Shown here piece after piece: positions 37,003 through 49,977 of a stretch of 64,000 nt of DNA (its first letter is position 1; every line of letters starts with the position of its first letter). Source of the DNA: Cavenderia fasciculata (taxonomy: Eukaryota; Evosea; Eumycetozoa; Acytosteliales; Cavenderiaceae); assembly GCF_000203815.1 (NCBI RefSeq), contig NW_004457695.1:310001-374000 (forward strand), in the 5' to 3' direction. Below the pieces are notes generated by a model that was given only the letters and a program-made list of their open reading frames with translations, did no database searches and was not told the origin of the DNA. The position numbers were made by a program, and so were the translations under genes.

Positions 37003-37917
37003 GACTACTGTTTTTGATTGATTGATACTGTATTTTATAGTTAATGTTGTTTGTTGTTTGTTGTTTGTTGTTTGTTGTTTGTTGTTGTTATAGTACTACT
37101 ACTATAGTACTTTGATACAAAGATGTGGATGCAATCTAATGAGTTGATGATAATATGGATTGACAAAACTGACTTTTGTTCTTTCCTTTCTCTCTTCTCT
37201 TCTCTGACAACAATAAGCAATATTAAACTACTCTTCTCCTTCTCTACTACAAATACTAATACTATTAATAATCTCTTGAGTAAAAAATACAAACAGACAG
37301 ATTCATCGCATGAGCGCACTACTATTCGTTTTTCAACTTCAGTGTGAGATTTTTGGGTTTTTTTATTTATTTTTTTTTCCTCCTTTCTTCTCTTCTTTTG
37401 TATCTATGATAATAAAAATATATTTTCTCATTTCTCTTTTTTTGTACAGATAATGTAACAAATAATAATAATAAAATAATAATCGTATTTTCTTTTTTTT
37501 ATTTATTTTTTTTTTTTTTTTAAAAGGTTCCGATCGATTAAAATCGGAATGAACGCACTTTAGCTTGCTGACAGTCTCATTAGAAATAATATTAATTAAT
37601 TAGAAATACTCAATTTAAATGTGGTTTAAGTATCATAAAAGTATTATAATAACTTGGAGCAAACATTCAAACCCAACAATCTATCTGATCTCCTTTCCTT
37701 TTCTCTCCCAATTAGATATCTTAAATCATTTCAAAATTCTGGGAATTTTTTATTATTTTAAGATATACTTATATTAGACTTTATAAATATATTAGATCTA
37801 CTTTTTTTACACACGGATTTTACATCTTTGTGTAGATCACCAAATTAGATCTAATTCATCATTCTCTTTTGGATTCCTTAAATTTTTTTGATGTAATTTT
37901 GAGTTTCCAGTTCAGTA
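37003..37917. promoter_or_regulatory. Intergenic region upstream of the ABCF gene
   Basis: AT-rich stretch of 0.9 kb that should include the ABCF promoter, since that gene reads leftward from 37002. Just outside its start codon is a TTGTTTG-type repeat (about 37043-37088). T-tracts and TCTCTTCTC pyrimidine runs follow. No gene is visible. Confidence 0.6.
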
Positions 37918-38563
37918 TGTCAGCCAACAACATCAAAAAAAAAAAGGGAAAGGCCTTTTCATTTAAAATTAAAGAGTAAGAAAGAGATAATATACAACAT
38001 ATAAGCAACTATTAATAATAATAATCAAAATGATATCTGTATCATTAGGTTTTTGACAGCCCAATCAATTTCGAAACAATTCTCAGCACCCAATATTAAA
38101 GAGGGTCCTATAATTTTTGGTTGTGATAAAGTCAGTCTTCTATCAATTATTGATGAAGAGTTTAAAAAGAGAGATATCCAAACGCTAAGTTGGACATTTC
38201 AAGAGGGTAGTCAATGCACATGTCTAGTTTGCTGACACCGAAAATGTGGTTGGCAGTTTGTCATTGTAAAACTATTACCAGTTTATCATTGATTGAATTT
38301 ACCATAAATAGATGTGAAATGGAACCATCTCTAGTTCATTTAATTTCTACCAATTCCACCATTACCTCTCTTTCAATTAAAGGCAACAGTTTGGAATGGA
38401 CCAATGACTTGGAACAAGCATTCTAATCCAACAAAACCATGTTGGATGCAGACGGTAATCAATTTAGTCAAAGTCTCCTTTCCTTTTTAACAGCATTGAT
38501 GGACACCAACATTCAATATCTTGATATTCAAGCCAATATTGTTCCTTATTTTCTCTCAATCTA
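37918..38563 (+). pseudogene. Decayed F-box-like/LRR paralogue (left relic)
   Basis: Remnant of the family represented intact at 38787-40349. A possible first exon (37918-37976, lysine-rich) and an intron to 38049 lead into a segment whose RDIQTLSWTF matches QYIQTLKWSF of the intact protein; the frame stops at 38235. It is followed, in another frame, by LLTPKMWLAVCHCKTITSLS and LISTNSTITSLSIKGNSLEW, matching the C-terminal repeats of the intact gene, and then DTNIQYLDI with further breaks. About 250-300 residues of the middle are missing. Confidence 0.7.
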
Positions 38564-38786
38564 AATCTGTAAAAATGATTAAATATTAATATTAATATAT
38601 ATTGTACCAACTTTGATATATATGAAGATGATGAAAAAGTTTGTAAAACAATGAATAAATTATCTACTTTCTCTTTTTTTTTTGTTTTTTCAAAGACCTT
38701 CTCAAGGCAGGTTTGGGTTACTTGGTTCTTCGATCATCAATAACAAATATTAAAGATACAACGAATAAATAATAATAATAATAATA

Positions 38787-40349
38787 ATGGCATCTAGTAT
38801 AAATCAATATATTCAAGGGTGTATCATTAGATTGCTGATAGAATCTAAGCAAGTCATTACTTGTTTGACTGGTAGTAGCAAACCTAGAGATATTAGTAGG
38901 ATTAGTAGTCAATCAATGATTGATGGAGTTATCAAGAGGGAGATGATCACTTTGACTGTACAAGATATACTCGATATTGCATTAGTTTCAAAGTGGTGGT
39001 TCACAGTAGTTAGACAGAGGTCAAAGATTGTATTTAATGGTCACTTGAACATGATCAAGATACTTGAATCAATACAATCAAGTAACATATACTCTCTCTG
39101 CTCTTCACAATATATTCAAACTTTGAAATGGTCATTTAAAGATAATCATCATAAACAATCATCATCATCATTTATAGATGGGAATGAGTTGATTAGACAA
39201 TTACCCAATTTGAAAACAATCAATTTTAAATGTCAAAGTTATATCAATTTACCTGCAATGCAAGCATTAAAGACTATACAAAAAGAGTATCCACATATGA
39301 ATATTCATATAGACACCAAATTTGTACTAAAAGATATAAGAGGGTTTCCAATAGACAGTTTAGAGATATCAAAATGGTCAAAATATTTTAATGGAGGGTT
39401 TACACCCAACTCTGTGTCACTGTCAACCAATGTATTTAAAAGTATCAGGTCTGATGGTGGATATGAAGAATCGTTTATTGAAATGGTTAAAGATCTTCAA
39501 CCACATACTCTTAGACTGAGTATTGATACTTGGAAAGGTCAAATACACCTCAATCAAGACACCCTACTTCAACACATCTCACCAACCATCAGACATCTGG
39601 AAATTAGACAAGATTATATAGAATTTTTTTATTTAAAAAGGATTGTACGATCGGATCTATACAGATGCTTGGAATCACTCAAAGTAATTATCGATCCAAG
39701 TAAATTACAAGTACAAATAAATCTAGGTGGAGGTTTGGGTAATGGACCATTCAACAAAGTTTTAATGGATGATTGGATAGAATCATGTAATAATATCAGA
39801 AATAATACAACTCTTAAAAGATTACATCTAACCTTGGGATGTGACCCAAGTCAACTAGAAAATGTAGAGATATTCCAAATGGCATTTGATTCAATTTGGA
39901 GTGGTAGAAACAAGACACAACCGGTATCATCAGTAAACATTGACTATCTATGTTTGGAAAACATGTCAGTTATGATGACACCAAAACTATGGGATACATT
40001 TAGTCATTGTAAAAGTATAACTAAATTATTATTGGAAGATTCACTATTTGATGAAATGGTTCCATATCTATCCAATTTGATATCAACCAACTCCACTATC
40101 ACAGTTCTCTCAATCAATGGTAACTATTTGAAATGGAGTATTGAATTGGAACAAGCATTCAAATCAAACCAAACTATTACCATGTTGGATGTTGGATACA
40201 ATCAATTTCATAAAGATGCCTATTCTTTTTTATCGTCGTTGATAGATACCAACATCCAATATCTGTTCCTCAGTGACGGATTTAATTTTGAAGATGATAT
40301 TGCTCCTTTTTTGACTGAATCAAAATCTACAAAAGAAATTTATTGGTAA
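38787..40349 (+). CDS. F-box-like / leucine-rich-repeat dictyostelid protein
   Basis: Intact single-exon protein of 520 residues, probably cytosolic. The N-terminus (MASSINQYIQGCIIRLLIES) is shared with a neighbouring relic. Around residues 50-75, VQDILDIALVSKWWFTVVRQR resembles the F-box core as seen in dictyostelid F-box/LRR families, suggesting a substrate adaptor of an SCF ubiquitin ligase. The second half has irregular leucine-rich repeats (ITKLLLEDSLFDE, ITVLSINGNYLKWS, ITMLDVGYNQFH), the probable substrate-binding surface. The start is preceded by an AATAATAAT run. It is flanked on both sides by decayed relatives, so the locus has expanded by tandem duplication. No further function can be assigned. 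The F-box call is weak; the LRR call is firmer. Confidence 0.75.
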   Translation: MASSINQYIQGCIIRLLIESKQVITCLTGSSKPRDISRISSQSMIDGVIKREMITLTVQDILDIALVSKWWFTVVRQRSKIVFNGHLNMIKILESIQSSNIYSLCSSQYIQTLKWSFKDNHHKQSSSSFIDGNELIRQLPNLKTINFKCQSYINLPAMQALKTIQKEYPHMNIHIDTKFVLKDIRGFPIDSLEISKWSKYFNGGFTPNSVSLSTNVFKSIRSDGGYEESFIEMVKDLQPHTLRLSIDTWKGQIHLNQDTLLQHISPTIRHLEIRQDYIEFFYLKRIVRSDLYRCLESLKVIIDPSKLQVQINLGGGLGNGPFNKVLMDDWIESCNNIRNNTTLKRLHLTLGCDPSQLENVEIFQMAFDSIWSGRNKTQPVSSVNIDYLCLENMSVMMTPKLWDTFSHCKSITKLLLEDSLFDEMVPYLSNLISTNSTITVLSINGNYLKWSIELEQAFKSNQTITMLDVGYNQFHKDAYSFLSSLIDTNIQYLFLSDGFNFEDDIAPFLTESKSTKEIYW

Positions 40350-40566
40350 TATATATATCTTAAACAATCAATTGAGTGTGATATATATATATTTATTAAT
40401 AATAAAACCAAATTTGTTTTTGAAAAGCAAATTTGTGAAGCTCAGTAAGCCAACTTTTGTTCAGTTTCCCTCACTTGATAATCCTTTCGTAATTTTTTTT
40501 TTGTTTCAAAAAGAGATAATTTATATATACAACAATTAAATAGAAATATAATAATAATTAATAATA

Positions 40567-41154
40567 ATGACATCTCGTTACTTGACACCATATGTACAAG
40601 GTGATATCATAAGAATGCTAGTTGAAGCTAAGGATGGTTGTATTTTGGGAAATAGAGTCGCAAAATTCGATCCATCTTCATGATCATCCGTGAAAAATGG
40701 GCTTATAATCACATTGATCGATTCCAAACAATATGGAACGGTCAACAGATTAATCAAGTCACCAAATCAACATAGTCATTTTGAATTTCCAGATGTTTGA
40801 TTACTGGTTGTTGTGTAAGATGTTGGAGTATTCCATCGTGTTTCAAGTCCTTACAACTCTCTCTCTCTTTGGTAACCATTTGCTATATGGACCAATGACT
40901 TGGACCGAGCATTTAAACACAACCAAACTATCACCATCTTGGATATTGGTAACAATCTATTTCATCAATGTGCCTATTCTTTTTTCTCTACTATGATGTA
41001 CACCAACATCCAAAACTTGTTCCTAGGTGGTAGTGGTGATGGTTTTAATTTTCAAGATGATATTGTTCCTTTTTTAACTACGTCCATTGTGTTGGCACTG
41101 TCATTCTTTTTAAAATCTTCTTTGTTCAATATCAAATACCCTTTGGAAGTTTAA
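40567..41154 (+). pseudogene. Decayed F-box-like/LRR paralogue (right relic)
   Basis: Begins with an ATG and TSRYLTPYVQGDIIRMLVEAK, matching the start of the intact neighbour, then stops at 40683. After about 200 bases of eroded sequence the C-terminal part reappears: FKHNQTITILDIGNNLFHQCAYSFFST and DGFNFQDDIVPFL match the end of the intact protein. Most of the central part has been deleted. No product is expected. Confidence 0.75.
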
Positions 41155-41662
41155 CATATATATATATATATATATATGTTTAAAATATTTAGAACTTCAA
41201 TTTGGTTTGTAAAATATGAATCTTGCCAGGATCAAATGGTTTCCTTTTTAGGATCGAGAAAAAAAAAGGGTGGGTTCAAAAAATTCAGCTGCTCACAAGC
41301 ATCACTCTGAGTGAATTCCTTCTGCTCATTCATGATCTTTTCGATGATCCGTTTCGCACAACAAGAGTTTCATTCGTCTACAGCATAAAAGATATTAAAC
41401 AACAAATACTAAAATAGATATAGATAATAATTAATTGTAGTAAAGATAATAATAATAATAATAATAACAATCAACTATCGTAATCATAATTTAATATCAA
41501 GCCTGGTCACCCAAGAAATAAAAGAAAAAGTAGAAGTTGAAGTTGAAGTTTTGTTTATATATATTTGTTATAGCAGATATATAATAGTAGTAGTAGTAGT
41601 AGATAAGATATATATATATAGTAGATCGAGGAGATTCTTTTGAATCATACAAATAATATAAA
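41155..41662. promoter_or_regulatory. Upstream region of the CARMIL-like gene
   Basis: Half a kilobase with an (AT)n run at 41157-41178, ATA and AGT trinucleotide runs (41450-41470, 41586-41601) and a GAAGTTGAAGTT repeat near 41533. It should contain the promoter and 5' UTR of the gene starting at 41663. No gene is visible. Confidence 0.55.
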
Positions 41663-44600
41663 ATGGCATCACCAGATGAAATGGATCCCAGTAAGTACTT
41701 ATAGGGATGGAGTTGACTTGCTAGGCAATATTGAACGTATTATTAGAGTATACTAATAGTTAATACCTACTCTTTTTACATTACATTACAGAATTTGTTG
41801 AAGAGAGTTTGGGAACGATAGGTGGCCTGTTTGGTGAAGAGAATACACATCAAGTATGGGTAGATGCAAACAAATCACCAACACCCTCTGGATCAGGTTT
41901 CAATAAACGTTTGATCGTTGTTGGTAAATACAAATTAATGTCTTTAAAGAAAGGTGCTTTTGGTAAATCTGTATGTTTAAAAGAAAAGAAAAGGGAATGA
42001 AAAGTAAAGATAGTTATTATATATATTCACTATAATTGTTTATTTTTATTCAATATAGATTGAAATAGAATGTCATCTTTATAATATATCAGAGATTATG
42101 TATCTTGATAATGATGAAACCATTGTCATTAAATACATTAATCCAGAGACACCAAATGATCTCGGTTTGGGAATTACTTGCAAGGCATCGTTGGAGAAAC
42201 TTCAAAACTTGGTACTCGCCATTAGAAAGAGTTATCGTCAAATTACTTGTGGATTCCCTCAAGAACATAGTTTTAAATTAACATTCCCAGATAACAAATT
42301 ATTACCATATGATACTCCTTTGGGTATGAAACTATCAAATCAAATCAAATCAAATCAATCAATTAATCAATCATCTATTTACACTCTCTTTTTATTTTTA
42401 TTTTCTCTTTCTAGTAATGTCACCAGCCAATGGATTTATTGATACATATATTGCACATAGTTATTTCTACAAGACTGTTAGTACATTGGATTTTATTAGA
42501 TATGTAGAATCTATTGTTCAAAATGGTAGTACTGAATTGGATTTTACTCAGTGTCCAGGTATTGATCCAACCTCTGAAATTAGTTTTAATCTTTTCACTG
42601 CTATTGTTTCATTACGTCATAATACCTATTTCAGATCAGTTGATTTATCTGGTTTACCACATGCCAACAGTAAGTATATAAATAATAATAATAATAATAA
42701 TTATATATATATATTAATGATAATATTACATTTTAGTTATATCTGCATTAGGAATGTGTTTAGAGACAAATAGAACATTGACTAAATTAAATATATCAAA
42801 TCTACGTATTGAACAATCATTCCAACCAATTGCAACATCATTGGTTAGAAATAGTAGCAATAGAATTCAAATGTTGGATATCTCTAAAAACTCAATCATC
42901 TATCCAGTCATGATTACCCTCACCGAATGTTTTTCAAGAATTCAACATGGTCTAGTTAGTCTTGATTTATCAAAATGTGAATTACAACCAAGGTATGTAC
43001 AACTTACACATAATCAAAAAAAAAAACAAGTCTTTATATTTACAATTTATTTATTTTTAGAACTGTAGTAATATTATTTGAATCATTTGAAAGAAATTTT
43101 GGAATGTCATTGGCAATGAGATATTTGAATTTATCAAATAATAAGATGGGAGATTTAGGATCGAGTGCGTTGGCGTCGTGGATGAGTAAAATCAAGGGGT
43201 ATCACAACTTGGAGAATTTGGTATTATCCAAATGCTCACTCAACTTTTCGATTATGGGTCCACCACTACGTGTCATTGATGTGCCCAGATTGGATCTGTC
43301 GGGCAATCCCATCACAAGAGCATCGTCCAAGTTGTTGGGTAGCGAGGTGTTTGATTCGGTCACCACGTTGACCAATTTGAACCTGTCGCAGTGCTCTCTC
43401 AACAGCGACGCGTTGGAAGACATCTTTGTGGCGTTGAACCGTAATCGCAAGATTGCCCACTTTACCTTGAACTTGTCCAACAATGCTTTGGGTGCCCGCG
43501 AGGCAACCGTGTTGGCCAAGTCTATCTCGGGATGCCGTTATCTCGAGAGCTTGGACATTTCCAACAACAAGTTGACATGTCGATCGTTGATGGAGCTGGT
43601 GCACGCACTCAAAAACATTGACAACTTTAACTTGCACGAGCTCAATATCGGCAACAACTACTTTGCACAGGGTCCGGACGGCGACCAGCTCGCTGCCCTG
43701 CTCGCACAGTTTATTTCAGCGTTCCCGGCCGTACGCACACTCAACGTCGCTGGAGGTCGCTACCCACTCGGCAAGTCGTTGTTCCCGCTGCTCGAACAGT
43801 TGGTCAAGAACCAGTCGTTGCGCGAGATTGACATTTCAGAGAATGGTATGACCGACGCCATGTCGTCGATTATCGGTGAGATGTTGCGTGCCAACTCGAC
43901 CCTGGTCTACCTCAACATTGACGAGAACCAGTTTGGTTTGTCGGGATGGAGCGCCATTGCACAGCCACTGTTGTTTGACACAAACCGCACGTTGCAGTAC
44001 TTGGTCATGCAAAAGACACTGTCCAACGCCTACGCATCCACCCTCATGCAAAACATCACCCATCAGGCATTTGGAGTACTGCCCAAAGAAAAGCGTACGC
44101 AGCTCATCACACTCTTCCTCAAGATGCAAGACAAGCTTGCCGAGAACCGATTTGAAGCATCGCTCGACTCGAATAGCTATGTCTCTGAATACGCCAATCG
44201 TCTACCATACATTGTCACCAACCTCCCCTCGTCGGGCTATGTCCCACTCGTACCCGTACCCGACCATCTCTCGGCCCTCCCACCTCCACCCTCTCCATCG
44301 GCCGAATCTCCCAACTCGGCCACCGCTGTCGCCAGCAAGATCATGAGCTCTAGTGCCAGTCTTGTCACCAACGGCATCAGCAATCTTCTCGGCAGCTCAG
44401 ACTCTCAACACAAAAAGACACATAAAAAGGTTGACAGCAACGGCAGCAACAGTAGTGTCACTAGTCAGCTATCAATGAATGGTAATGGTCCCAAACAGTC
44501 AGTTGTCCAACAACATACTCCTCCTATCCATCAACAACAACAACAACAACAACAACAAACAACTGTAGTACCACCACAAGTACAAACTATTCAACAACCT

Positions 44601-44975
44601 GCTGCATCAGTAGCTTCACCACCAATCCAACAACAACATACTGCCGCTCCATATGCAGTAAACTCTGCATTCCTTGCCAACACTTCCAATCTACCATTAC
44701 GTAATGCACCAACCACTTCGTCTGATTGGAATCCAGATGAAACAAGCGAGTTTGAAGTTTTTGATAGTCAAAGTCAAGGTTCATTTGTAAATTATAGTGA
44801 TTCACCAAGTGATAATTATAGTCAAAGTGATGAAGGATCAGAACACGAATCTTCAAATGATAAAAGATCTTCAAGAAAAAAAAAATCAATCAAAAATAAC
44901 GGCGGTAACATCACTCCAACAAATAATAATAATAATGTAAATTCTAATCTTGCTACTGAAGAATCAGTTCAATAA
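41663..44975 (+). CDS. CARMIL-like leucine-rich-repeat protein
   Basis: Six exons: 41663-41690, 41792-41970, 42059-42323, 42415-42669, 42737-42992 and 43061-44975; 965 residues. The first 28-base exon encodes only nine residues and precedes a phase-1 intron. Residues ~10-150 look like a PH-like module; ~170-620 form leucine-rich repeats of the ribonuclease-inhibitor type (SLDLSKCELQ, LDISNNKLT, LREIDISENGMTD, LVYLNIDENQFG), the layout of CARMIL proteins, which bind actin capping protein and membranes. A Pro-rich stretch (SALPPPPSPS) follows near 735, then Ser/Gln-rich sequence with nine glutamines (~820), an acidic/serine segment and a basic tail (RSSRKKKS). It is shorter than D. discoideum CARMIL as I recall it. 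I did not identify a clear capping-protein-binding motif, so another LRR protein is possible. Codon usage changes sharply inside exon 6. Confidence 0.8.
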
Positions 44976-45264
44976 GTAATAATAATAACAAAAAAAAAAA
45001 AAAAAAGTACGAATATCAAAAAAAAACAAAAGTAATATCAAATCAAATCAAATCAAATCAAAATCTATTTATAGTATTAATAATAATAATAATAAAAAAT
45101 GAATTTAAATTAAAAAAAAATTAAGAAGAGATTTATTATTTGTCAATAGCCTAAGGAAAGAGAGATTAAATATTCAGAAACATGGAGTGGGGAGGGAAAA
45201 ATATTGTTATTACCCAATGTGTTATTTTGGAGGGTATGGTGTTATTAATTTAGTTAACTAATGT
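44976..45264. repeat. Convergent spacer with an AAATC microsatellite
   Basis: Short AT-rich spacer between two facing genes. It contains poly-A runs and an (AAATC)n repeat at about 45037-45062. It should hold both polyadenylation regions; no gene is seen. Confidence 0.6.
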
Positions 45265-46832
45265 CTATATACAAATTGGTTCGCCTTGTTGTGGAATAAT
45301 AACATTGATATTAAAAGGATTATTGTCAGTCAATTCTTTAAAGATTTGTTGTTTGAGACTGAGACGACTATAGAATTGGTTGGCAAGTGGTTTAATATGT
45401 TCGATGATTAATTTAACGTGTCGGAGTGATGTCGTTCTTGGAATGGTTTGTTGTGATTTCATTAATAATGGTTCCATCAATGCCATTACATCCTTTGGTC
45501 TAAGATGACCATACATTTGTGAATCACTTGTATTACTAGTAAATGAACTTTCTATAAAAATGGCTTTTAATTTATCAATTTTAATATTTCTCCAAACAAC
45601 CTAAAAATTAAATAAATAATTAATAAAAGAAACAATTCTTTCTTTCTTTTTTTCTCGACTTACATTAATTTTTTCTTTCCAATCACAATTATAATTTCCA
45701 CTTGGTACACCTGTATCTGAGAAAAATACAATTTGTTCATTGGTTGTCATATCTTGGAAAAGGAATGCTGAAGACATGATATCATTATGGCATAGTTCAA
45801 ATGGAGTGATTTGAATATTATTTGGGAATTGTCCTTTCATTGATGATTTTTGTGTTTCATTTACAGTTACCAAATCAATTAAATTATATTTTACTGTATT
45901 ATCAAGTGTAAAATATTCATATCTACCAAACTAAAAATAATTTAATTTAATATTAATCTTTTTATAAGTATTATTTTTGTTTTGTTTTTAATTTTACATA
46001 CACTTGGTAAATTTGGGAAAATGACATTATTAAATAAATGGGTTTGGATTGCATTGATTGTATATGGTAATCCGATGATTGACTTTTTCTGGAGAATGGT
46101 TGGTGATGGATTAGATTGTTGTTGTTGAGCTGGTGATAAGAGTGATCTGAGAATTTGTAGTAATCCATTGTTGATGGGTGGTTTAAAGTCAAATGCAATG
46201 GATGATAGATAGTCTTCGGGACTTGACTCGATTAATCCTTGGACATGATCCAAATGACTATGACCTATAAAATAGCCCAATATATGGTTTCGAATAAACC
46301 AAGCTACCTTTTGGTCAACTGTTGTGGCCCACGATGGATATGTGATATCAAAGAACCTAGAACACTTTGAACTCGATGAAATAAATTGACTGACACCAGC
46401 CCATATAGTACCTGCATCGAGTGCAATGAAAACATTTGATCCTTTTTTGGTAAGTAAAAATGATGATAAATTGGATTCATCCAATCCTCCAGCTGTACCA
46501 AGTGGTATAGTTATAAATGATGCTCTACTACAATCTAAAATAAAAAATTAAAAATTAATAAAAAAGATTCTTTTGGCATCTTTTCTCTATAATTACCATA
46601 ATCATAATTTTGATATAATTTTGGTGGTGCCATATCTATATCTTCAATTTCGCATTCATCATCATCTAGAAAATCAGACAATACATGATGATTGATCAAT
46701 AAAAAAAATAAAATGACCAAAACAATATTTTGATTTCTTTTTCTTTTTTAAAAAGGGTCATGTAAATATTAGTTTTGGAAATATAAAGTATAATTCTTTT
46801 TTTGAAACTTACAATATTGAATTCATTGTCAT
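45265..46832 (-). CDS. pdsA: Secreted class II cyclic-nucleotide phosphodiesterase (PdsA orthologue)
   Basis: Hydrolyses extracellular cAMP, which in dictyostelids shapes the chemotactic signal during aggregation. Five exons on the minus strand: 46813-46832, 46597-46736, 46002-46534, 45664-45930 and 45265-45600; 431 residues. The first exon is a 20-base micro-exon; joined in phase it gives a hydrophobic signal peptide (VLVILFFLLINHHVLS), which otherwise has no ATG. The acidic segment after it, the class II signature GHSHLDHVQGLIESSPED (metal-binding His145, His147, Asp149, His150), FELCHND, FFSDTGVPS, GHLRPKDVM and LIIEHIKP match PdsA closely; its D. discoideum counterpart is about 450 residues. 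The very long upstream gap fits the multi-promoter control known for that gene. A paralogue of the same class (pde7) is the main alternative. Confidence 0.9.
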
Positions 46833-49800
46833 TCTTTTTTTTATATTCTATATATTATTTTTGGTAGGTTTAAAATTGGGTCTATAGGGTATTTATAGAA
46901 AATGGTTTTTAAAAATGTCAATTAATATTTTTGACGAGTGGTTTTAAAAAGATGATGATGAGATTTAGATTGCATGGGGATAAAAAAATAATATCTCTAT
47001 TTGATTTTGAACGTGAACAATAAAAATGAATCCATTTTGTTTGGAAAACAACCTATTTTATGTATTGGATTGGATGATACAACATCACTCCACGGCATGC
47101 CAAGAAATTAATATGTGTGATTCAATAATAATAATGATTCGATTTTAAATAGACAAAATAAAAAAGAAGAGAACTAATTCCATGTGAACGTATGAATGAA
47201 TATCATATCATATTCGTTCATGAGTAATGAATGAATGAGTGTATCACAGTAGAGAAGAGTATAAAGTATTTCTTACCTTGATTATTAATTAATAAATAGA
47301 GTGTAACCTTATCATTGGTTTTGGATAAATTTTGTTTTTTGGTCAAATTGTGTAAATTATATAAAACTTGGATTGGAAATTAAAATTAATAATCCAAAAT
47401 GTGAATGGGAATTTTGATTGGACAAAAGTGAAAGAAAGAGTAGATGTGTAGGAGAATGGTGGGTATTGATTTAATCTTTAATCTTTAATTATATAAAATT
47501 AATTATCTTTTTTTTAAAAAAGAGGGAAATAATAATAATATTTTTTTTTGGATTAAATGAAAAAAGAATATGGGAACAACATCGACAAATGAATGAATAC
47601 AAGATAAAAGTAAATTAATTGGCTATTTAAATTTAATTTGTGAACATTGTGAATGATCAAGTCGACATCATCAACCACCACCAACAACACCACCACTACA
47701 ATGCTGTCTCAATATTTTTAATTATTCGTATTGGTAGTTGGGTATGCAGACTGACTGACTAACATATGTATATGTCATTCTTTCATTCTTTCGTTTTGAC
47801 CAATATCTATTTTGGTCACATTGATGATGTCGAAACATAATTCGAAACACAGAGTTGAGCGAATTAAAGTTGACCAAGAGTGAACTGTGATACCAACTAT
47901 AAAAGAGGAAAAGGTGTCACATTGTATTTAATACATATCATTCCCCATCAATATAGTGGGGGCTGTAATATGGATGTATGGGAGGGGAAGTGATCATGTA
48001 TTTGGACTGACCAAGTATCGCCAGTAATTAAAAAAAAAGTGTATAAACTAAAAATAACCCTCCCATCCATCTTTCCATCTATCTGTCAAAAGAAAAGAAA
48101 AATGGTGTACTAGAAGTAGTAGTGATGGTGTGGGATCTTGAAATAGTAGGTAGGGGGTAATCTATATCTAATGTAATGGGACACTACTAGTTGAACAAAG
48201 GGAGTGGTTACACTATTACAGTCGTTTCTGCTTTTTTTCTTTTACAACTCATCTGCTCTCACATCCTCCATCCATCCATATGGATCTAAGATTTGAAATG
48301 TTTTTGATGGTGTCAACCAAGTTCATTTTTGAAGGTTGATTATCTGGCAAGATTTACAAGCCAGTCAAAAAAAATTAAATTAAAAAATGAAAGCCCAACA
48401 ATAATATTGAGCAAGCAAGTAAATATGATTTGGATGGATTGATGGAAGGATGATCCATTTCAACAAAATTAATGGAATTTGATCCTGAAAGAGTGCACAT
48501 GCCTAAAAAAAGTTCTATTTCTTTGTTTTCCTATTTTCTATCATTCGCACCTTTCTCTTCTCTTTTCTCTCACTCTCTTCTTTCTTTCTTTCTCTTTTAT
48601 TATGTATGTTATTGGTTTGGTTATTTTGGTAATGGTTGAGTCGTATATTACTAAACAAAAGGTGTAATGGTTGACTTTATACAACATTACATAAAATAAC
48701 GTCGTGCACGTTTGTTGTCATAAAACAAACACACCGCAAGGATGAGGTGGATTGGAAGTTGTATTTGTTGAAAGTCGTGTAGGGATAAGTAAGTGGATGG
48801 TTAAGGTGACGGTGATGATGATGATGTAATGTGTGGATTCGATTTGACTGACAATTGTGAAATCATGATCGTGGGTGGGTGGGTGGATGGGTGTGTGGGT
48901 TAGCCAGCCAGTCAGTCAGTCAATTGAGATGGGGGGTAGTGAGTGGTGTTCAAATAAAAAGTAAACAGGAAAAAGAGTGAGTGGCAGGTCATGTCAAAAG
49001 ATAAGAACGGGGGTAGTAGTGATTGGAAACAGTCTCGTCAGGAAATTAATGTGTCCTGACCCGTCCCCAAAAAAAATAATATCATTACTTTTTAAGGGAA
49101 TTGGTAATGTTAACTCGTCCACTTTTAGATATTAGATTGAGATTTGAAATGATATATATAGAGTATTGTATTGTTCTACTCGTGAATGATTATTTGGAGG
49201 ACACACAATATGTATATACTTTTATACACAATATGAGTGATGATTGAATAGGACAGCTCCTATTTGTTTCTTTTTCTTTTTTGAGAATGTATTTCTTTTC
49301 TTACCTTTGACTTTGAGGTTTCCAGGTTCCAAAAAAAATACGAATACCTCAGGACAGATAATTATTATTATTCGAAAGAAGAAGAGATGGTTGTTTTTTG
49401 ATTGGAGTTTAAATCTATTATCAATTAATTAATTGGTTTGGAGTTGGTTAACTTTGATTCCTCGTTTGATGGATAAAAATAAACAGCGATACTATTGGAT
49501 GTTGTTGGAATGGTTGTTTATAAAATTTTATGATAATGTACCATTTACTGTTTTTTATCAACAAAGTACTTTGAGTTGTTGTTTTTCTTGTTGTGGATAA
49601 TTATTAATATAAACCTCACCTACTACTACCAATATTAATAATAATATTTGTTGTTTGTTTGTTTGATTATGAGGGATGATTGTTTTGTTTGTTTGTTTTT
49701 TTTTTATTGATGTTCACTGCTAGGAGTGGAGGAATGGTAGCCAACCCCCTAATTAATTAATCTAACTACCTTCCTTCCTTCTTTCCTTCACCTGCCCATT

Positions 49801-49944
49801 GATGATGGTGATTTTACCTTGGTATGGTGTGAAGGCATTCAAAAAGAGGGATGATGATGATGATGGAAACACCAAGAAAGGTGAAAGTGGTGGGGGATCA
49901 AGCACCATCGTTTTCAGCGGGAGGAGTATAGATTGATTTGATTG

Positions 49945-49977
<33 letters not shown>

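Noticed and set aside
43202-44129. Minus-strand frames opposite the CARMIL-like gene
   Set aside because: They fall in the GC-rich part of exon 6, where stops are rare on the other strand; no domain is seen.
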